The position numbers and the translations under genes were made by a program. 64,000 nucleotides of DNA from Halopseudomonas yangmingensis (lineage in GTDB: Bacteria > Pseudomonadota > Gammaproteobacteria > Pseudomonadales > Pseudomonadaceae). Position 1 is the stretch's first letter. The number at the start of each line of letters is the position of its first letter. The stretch is from NCBI RefSeq assembly GCF_900114825.1, contig NZ_FOUI01000013.1, positions 1 to 64,000 of the forward strand, given 5' to 3'. Under the pieces are notes generated by a model. That model was not told the origin of the DNA. It worked only from the letters and a program-made list of their open reading frames with translations, and did not search any database. Below are positions 59,931-64,000 of the stretch, in pieces.

Positions 59931-60971
59931 ATGGCGATCCGATCCCCCTTGAACGCATCACTGCACATACACAGCTTCACCATAGAACCCGTTGATTCCC
60001 GGCGTCTGGCCAGCCTCTGTGGCCAGTTTGACGAGCACCTGCTGCAGATCGGCAAGCGCCTGGGCATCGAAGTACGCAACCGCGGCAACCAGTTCGAACT
60101 GATCGGCGACAAGTCGCTGACCCAGTCGGCCGAGGCGGTACTGCGCCAGCTGTACCGCGAAACCCGCGGCAGTGCCGAGCTGACCCCGGAAACCGTGCAC
60201 CTGTTCCTGCAGGAATCGGGACTGGAAAACCTCAGCGACGCACTGCACGACCAGGATCCGCACAAGCCGCTGGTGCTGCGCACCAAGCGCATGACCATCC
60301 AGCCGCGCGGCCCGAACCAGCAGAAGTACGTGCGCTCGATTCTCGACCACGACATCAATTTCGGCATCGGCCCGGCCGGCACCGGCAAAACCTATCTGGC
60401 GGTGGCCTGTGCGGTGGATGCGCTGGAACGCGAGCAGATCCGCCGCATCCTGCTGGTACGCCCGGCCGTCGAGGCCGGCGAAAAGCTCGGCTTCCTGCCC
60501 GGCGACCTGTCGCAAAAGATCGATCCCTACCTGCGCCCCCTGTATGACGCCCTGTATGAAATGCTCGGTTTCGAGCAGGTGGCCAAGCTGATCGAGCGGC
60601 AGGTCATCGAGGTCGCGCCGCTGGCCTACATGCGCGGGCGCACCCTGAACAACAGCTTTATCATTCTCGACGAGAGCCAGAACACCACGGTCGAGCAGAT
60701 GAAGATGTTCCTCACCCGTATCGGCTTCGGCTCTACTGCGGTGATTACCGGCGACACCACCCAGGTCGACCTGCCGCGCGGCACCCGTTCCGGCCTGCTG
60801 CATGTGATCGATGTACTGAAGGGTGTCAACGGCATCGGCTTTACTCACTTCAAGTCCAAGGATGTGGTGCGCCACCCGCTGGTTCAGCGCATCGTCGAGG
60901 CCTACGACCGCTTCGATCTGGCCCAGGAACAGGCCCGCGAGGAACGCCGGGGGCAACGCGATGACGCTTGA
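59931..60971 (+). CDS. PhoH-like ATPase (YbeZ)
   Basis: PhoH-family protein of 346 aa. It has Walker A GPAGTGKT at 147-154, [21 protein letters not shown] and the Walker B-like ILDESQNTT near 245. It probably acts as an RNA-linked ATPase with YbeY. The ATG at 59931 lacks a ribosome site; a TTG six codons on (59949) would give [10 protein letters not shown], which resembles the Pseudomonas N-terminus, so the start is uncertain. It overlaps ybeY by 11 bp. Confidence 0.92.
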   Translation: MAIRSPLNASLHIHSFTIEPVDSRRLASLCGQFDEHLLQIGKRLGIEVRNRGNQFELIGDKSLTQSAEAVLRQLYRETRGSAELTPETVHLFLQESGLENLSDALHDQDPHKPLVLRTKRMTIQPRGPNQQKYVRSILDHDINFGIGPAGTGKTYLAVACAVDALEREQIRRILLVRPAVEAGEKLGFLPGDLSQKIDPYLRPLYDALYEMLGFEQVAKLIERQVIEVAPLAYMRGRTLNNSFIILDESQNTTVEQMKMFLTRIGFGSTAVITGDTTQVDLPRGTRSGLLHVIDVLKGVNGIGFTHFKSKDVVRHPLVQRIVEAYDRFDLAQEQAREERRGQRDDA

Positions 60972-61434
60972 TCTGGATATCCAGCGCGCCTGCGAGCTGA
61001 CACCGCAGCCGGACGACGAGAGCTTCATACGCTGGGCCAGTCTGGCCCTGCGTGAAAAACCCGGACAGGAACTGACCATCCGCCTGGTAGATGCCGAGGA
61101 AAGCCGCACGCTGAATCGCGATTACCGCGGCAAGGACCAGCCGACCAACGTGCTGTCCTTCCCTGCCGAGTTGCCCCCGGAGCTCGATATCCCGCTGCTT
61201 GGCGATCTGGTCATCTGCGTGCCGGTGGTCAACCAAGAAGCCGCCGAGCAGCACAAGCTACCCGAGGCACACTGGGCCCATATGGTGATTCACGGATGCC
61301 TGCACCTGCTGGATTACGACCACATCGAGGATGCCGACGCCGACGTCATGGAAGCTCTGGAAGTTCGCCTGCTGGCCGAGCTGGGCTTCCCCGACCCCTA
61401 TGCCAACCACGAAGAGTCAGCCACCCATGAGTGA
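60961..61434 (+). CDS. ybeY: rRNA maturation endonuclease YbeY
   Basis: Metal-dependent RNase of 157 aa for 16S rRNA 3' end maturation. The zinc motif is [11 protein letters not shown] (H111, H115, H121). The family consensus is HGxLHLxGYDH; here the Gly is Asp (D118). [16 protein letters not shown] is intact. It overlaps phoH at the start and corC at the end (ATGAGTGA), so the four genes are coupled. Confidence 0.93.
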   Translation: MTLDLDIQRACELTPQPDDESFIRWASLALREKPGQELTIRLVDAEESRTLNRDYRGKDQPTNVLSFPAELPPELDIPLLGDLVICVPVVNQEAAEQHKLPEAHWAHMVIHGCLHLLDYDHIEDADADVMEALEVRLLAELGFPDPYANHEESATHE

Positions 61435-62266
61435 AGATCGATCGAGCAGCGGACAGAGATCCTGGCTGGAACGACTTGCCCAGGCCTTTGTCCACGAACC
61501 CCAGAATCGCCAGGAACTGCTCGATGTCCTGCGCGAGGCTCACCAGAACGAAGTTCTGGATATCGAGGCACTGAGCATCATCGAGGGCGCACTGCAGGTG
61601 TCTGACATGCAGGTGCGCGACATAATGGTGCCGCGCTCACAGATGACCACTATCAAGGCCTGCCAGAGCCCGCGCGAATTCCTGCCGGCAGTGATCGAGG
61701 CCGCGCACTCGCGCTATCCGGTGATCGGCGAAAGCATCGACGAGGTACTCGGCATACTGTTGGCCAAGGACCTGCTGCCGCTGGTGCTGGAAGCCGACTG
61801 CGAGCGTTTCAACCTCAAGGAAGTGCTGCGCCCGGCCACCTTCGTACCGGAATCCAAACGCCTCAACGTGCTGCTTCGCGAGTTCCGTGCCAACCGCAAC
61901 CATATGGCCATCGTCATCGATGAGTATGGTGGGGTATCGGGGCTGGTGACCATCGAGGACGTACTGGAACAGATCGTCGGCGACATCGAAGATGAACACG
62001 ATGTGGATGACGACAGCTTTATCAAGCCACTACCCAGCGGCGACTTCCTGGTCAAAGGGCTGACCCCGATCGAGGACTTCAACGAGCATTTCGACAGCGG
62101 CTTCTCCGACGAGGAGTTCGATACCGTCGGCGGCCTGGTGGCCAACGCCTTCGGTCATCTGCCCAAGCGCAACGAGGTAGTTGAACTGCAAGGGCTGCGC
62201 ATCCGCGTGCTGAATGCCGACAGCCGCCGGGTACACCTGCTGCGTATCACCCTGATCAATCAGTGA
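61427..62266 (+). CDS. CorC/YbeX-family CBS-domain protein
   Basis: Cytosolic CBS-pair protein of 279 aa (YbeX/CorC, sometimes called MgpA). It begins [24 protein letters not shown] domains occupy about 68-195, with [15 protein letters not shown] and [30 protein letters not shown]; a C-terminal CorC/HlyC domain follows with YDTVGGL-like [15 protein letters not shown]. It is suggested to affect magnesium/cobalt efflux and ribosome metabolism. It overlaps ybeY by 8 bp and is 4 bp before lnt. Confidence 0.93.
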   Translation: MSEDRSSSGQRSWLERLAQAFVHEPQNRQELLDVLREAHQNEVLDIEALSIIEGALQVSDMQVRDIMVPRSQMTTIKACQSPREFLPAVIEAAHSRYPVIGESIDEVLGILLAKDLLPLVLEADCERFNLKEVLRPATFVPESKRLNVLLREFRANRNHMAIVIDEYGGVSGLVTIEDVLEQIVGDIEDEHDVDDDSFIKPLPSGDFLVKGLTPIEDFNEHFDSGFSDEEFDTVGGLVANAFGHLPKRNEVVELQGLRIRVLNADSRRVHLLRITLINQ

Positions 62267-62270
62267 TTCA

Positions 62271-63806
62271 ATGAACATGCTGCCACACAGCCTTGCCAAC
62301 CGCCTGCTCGGCCCCGGCTGGCCGGGCCACCTGCTGGCCCTGCTGGCTGGCGCCCTGACCACCCTGGGGCTGGCGCCCTTCGGCCTGTGGCCGTTCAGCC
62401 TGCTGGGCATTGCCCTGCTCTACCTTGGCCTGCGTGCCCTGAATCCGCGCCAGGCACTGTTGCGCGGCTGGCTATGGGGTATGGGCCAGTTTGCCGGCGG
62501 TGTGCACTGGGTGTATGTCAGCATGCATGTGCATGGCGACGCCCCGCCGCTGCTGGCTGGACTGCTGACCGCCGGCTTTGTCGCCGGACTGGCGCTACTG
62601 GTCGCCGGCAGCGCCTGGCTGTGGGCACGCTGGTTACGACCAGCCCGGGCCGGCTGGCTATCCGCAGGCGCCTTTGCCGGTCTGTGGCTGTTGCAGGAAA
62701 TGTTCCGCAGCTGGTTCCTTACCGGCTTTCCCTGGCTGCACCTGGGCTATGCCCATACCGACAGCTGGCTGGCCGGCTGGGCGCCGCTGGGCGGCGTCTG
62801 GCTGCTCAGTCTGATCAGTGTCCTGGTCGCCTGTCTGCTGGCAGAACGTCAGGTCTGGCAGAGGCGCAGCGACGCACTGGGCGCGGTCACACTGCTGGTC
62901 GTGCTGTGGGGCGGTGGCTGGGCCCTGCAAGCCATCGACTGGACCCGCCCGGCCGGCGAGCCACTCAGTGTCACCCTGATCCAGGCCGATGTGTCGCAAT
63001 CACGCAAGTGGGACCCGCAGCACATCGACGAGACCCTGCGGCGTTACCGCGACCTCAGCTATGCAGCACAACCTACCGACCTTATGGTCTGGTCGGAAAC
63101 AGCGGTACCGGTGCTGCTCAGCCAGTCACTGGACTTTGTTCAGGCGATTGCCGGCAACCTGGAACAACAGGGCACCACACTGATCACCGGAATACCGGTG
63201 GATGATCGCGCTGCCGACGGACGACTGCTGATCTACAACGGCATCATGGTCGCTGGCAGCCAGCCCGGCCTGTATCTGAAACACAAGCTGGTGCCCTTTG
63301 GTGAGTACGTGCCGCTGGAGGACTGGCTGCGCGGCCTGATCGCGTTTTTCGACCTGCCCATGTCGAGTTTTTCCCGTGGCGGCGCTGATCAGTCACCACT
63401 GCATGCCGCGGGCTACCGGCTGGCACCCTATATCTGCTACGAAGTGGTCTATCCGGACTTTGCCGCGCGCCTGGCAGCCAACAGTGAACTGCTGATCACC
63501 ATCAGCAACGATACCTGGTTCGGCGCCTCGATCGGCCCGCTGCAGCATCTGCAAATGGCCCGTATGCGTGCCCTGGAAAGCGGGCGCTGGATGATTCGCG
63601 GCACCAACAACGGGGTTACCGCGCTGATCGACCACAAGGGTCGCATCAGCGCAGAACTGCCGCAATTTCGCATTGATGTGCTGCAGGGCCAAGTGGAACC
63701 ACGCCAGGGTCTGACACCCTGGCTGCGCTGGGGAAGCCTGCCTGTCTTGCTGCTGGCGTTGGCGCTGCTGTCAGCCGGCTGGCTGGGAAGACGGCAGCAG
63801 CAGTGA
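62271..63806 (+). CDS. lnt: Apolipoprotein N-acyltransferase
   Basis: Inner-membrane enzyme of 511 aa that adds the third acyl chain to lipoproteins. The N-terminal 220 residues hold about six to seven helices; the nitrilase-like periplasmic domain follows. The catalytic triad is visible: Glu in VWSETAVP (E276), Lys in LKHKLVPFGEYVP (K339) and Cys in APYICYEVVYPDF (C389). A C-terminal helix ends the protein. The start is at 62271 or at the ATG two codons on. It follows corC by 4 bp. Its end overlaps the unknown gene on the other strand by 36 bp. Confidence 0.95.
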   Translation: MNMLPHSLANRLLGPGWPGHLLALLAGALTTLGLAPFGLWPFSLLGIALLYLGLRALNPRQALLRGWLWGMGQFAGGVHWVYVSMHVHGDAPPLLAGLLTAGFVAGLALLVAGSAWLWARWLRPARAGWLSAGAFAGLWLLQEMFRSWFLTGFPWLHLGYAHTDSWLAGWAPLGGVWLLSLISVLVACLLAERQVWQRRSDALGAVTLLVVLWGGGWALQAIDWTRPAGEPLSVTLIQADVSQSRKWDPQHIDETLRRYRDLSYAAQPTDLMVWSETAVPVLLSQSLDFVQAIAGNLEQQGTTLITGIPVDDRAADGRLLIYNGIMVAGSQPGLYLKHKLVPFGEYVPLEDWLRGLIAFFDLPMSSFSRGGADQSPLHAAGYRLAPYICYEVVYPDFAARLAANSELLITISNDTWFGASIGPLQHLQMARMRALESGRWMIRGTNNGVTALIDHKGRISAELPQFRIDVLQGQVEPRQGLTPWLRWGSLPVLLLALALLSAGWLGRRQQQ

Positions 63807-64000
63807 CAGGCTGAAGCTGCCGTCGTCCAGTGTCTGCAGGATACGCCAGAGTAACTGCAGATCATCGGCGCTCAGGCCGTCCAGTTCCAGTTCGGTCAAC
63901 GTCCCTGTCTGGCCTGCCAGCCATTCCCTGGTTCTGGCCATGTCCAGTGCCCGGTCAAGGCGGCGCAACAGGCGACCGTAGGAAGAGTCCTGCTCCCGAC
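63771..64000 (-). CDS. 3' end of an unrecognised protein, truncated by the window edge
   Basis: An open frame enters from the right edge on the minus strand and stops at 63771. The visible 75 residues are helical and charged (for example YGRLLRRLDRALDMART and DGLSADDLQLLWRIL), with normal codon use. The last third overlaps the lnt 3' end by 36 bp. No in-frame ATG start is needed inside the window. I do not recognise the family; a small conserved Pseudomonas protein next to lnt is plausible. Confidence 0.5.
   Translation of the reverse strand, partial: REQDSSYGRLLRRLDRALDMARTREWLAGQTGTLTELELDGLSADDLQLLWRILQTLDDGSFSLSLLLPSSQPAG

Overview
The window looks like chromosomal core DNA from a Pseudomonadaceae gammaproteobacterium. 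Gene content and order resemble Pseudomonas, and I would guess the Halopseudomonas (P. pertucinogena) or stutzeri-like side, but I cannot confirm the species from sequence alone. Support: the gltA / sdhCDAB / sucAB-lpd-sucCD TCA block, dnaX-ybaB-recR with a neighbouring 4.5S RNA, thiDE-hemL, miaB-phoH-ybeY-corC-lnt, an RpoN-type flagellar promoter, and high GC with strong G/C at third codon positions. I saw no tRNA, rRNA, prophage, insertion sequence or CRISPR array.

Layout. 1-400: structured extragenic repeats behind htpG. 0.4-5.7 kb: htpG, an unknown membrane protein, two hotdog thioesterases, a small lipoprotein and a DUF599 membrane protein. 5.7-18.9 kb: TCA-cycle block, with sucA-sucB-lpdG-sucC-sucD and sdhCDAB on the minus strand and gltA divergent from sdhC. 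18.9-23.1 kb: small housekeeping genes and a nested repeat array. 23.2-30.4 kb: a seven-gene plus-strand block of the arsenosugar / rSAM-selenodomain type (ArsS, a sodium:solute symporter relative, a metallophosphoesterase, a DUF1499 protein, a TVP38-FAD oxidoreductase fusion and two glycosyltransferases). 30.4-33.5 kb: recR, ybaB, dnaX and ffs. 33.7-42.1 kb: AEC transporter, tpm, a P-II-like protein, two cation/proton antiporters and a copper ATPase. 42.1-50.1 kb: a third repeat locus and flgFGHIJKL behind a near-consensus sigma-54 promoter. 50.2-54.8 kb: rfaH, thiD, thiE, hemL, a membrane protein and a Sel1 lipid-free exported protein. 54.8-58.4 kb: a four-gene metal-uptake operon (His-rich outer-membrane protein, ZnuA-like, ZnuC-like and ZnuB-like proteins) with a Zur-like palindrome on its promoter. 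58.5-64 kb: miaB, phoH, ybeY, corC, lnt and the 3' end of an unrecognised gene.

How the genes work together. Citrate synthase, 2-oxoglutarate dehydrogenase (E1, E2, E3), succinyl-CoA synthetase and succinate dehydrogenase cover contiguous steps of the TCA cycle. The 2-oxoglutarate complex and succinyl-CoA synthetase are on one likely transcript, with stem-loops in two of its gaps. The arsenosugar-type block is tightly coupled (ATGA and GTGA overlaps), but its expected methyltransferase ArsM is not in the window. The metal operon joins an outer-membrane protein with His-rich segments to an inner-membrane ABC importer, which suggests a complete route for zinc across both membranes.

The most interesting items are the three-locus family of paired-hairpin repeats, the arsenosugar-type cluster with its membrane flavoprotein fusion, and the Zur-box zinc operon with its dedicated His-rich outer-membrane protein.
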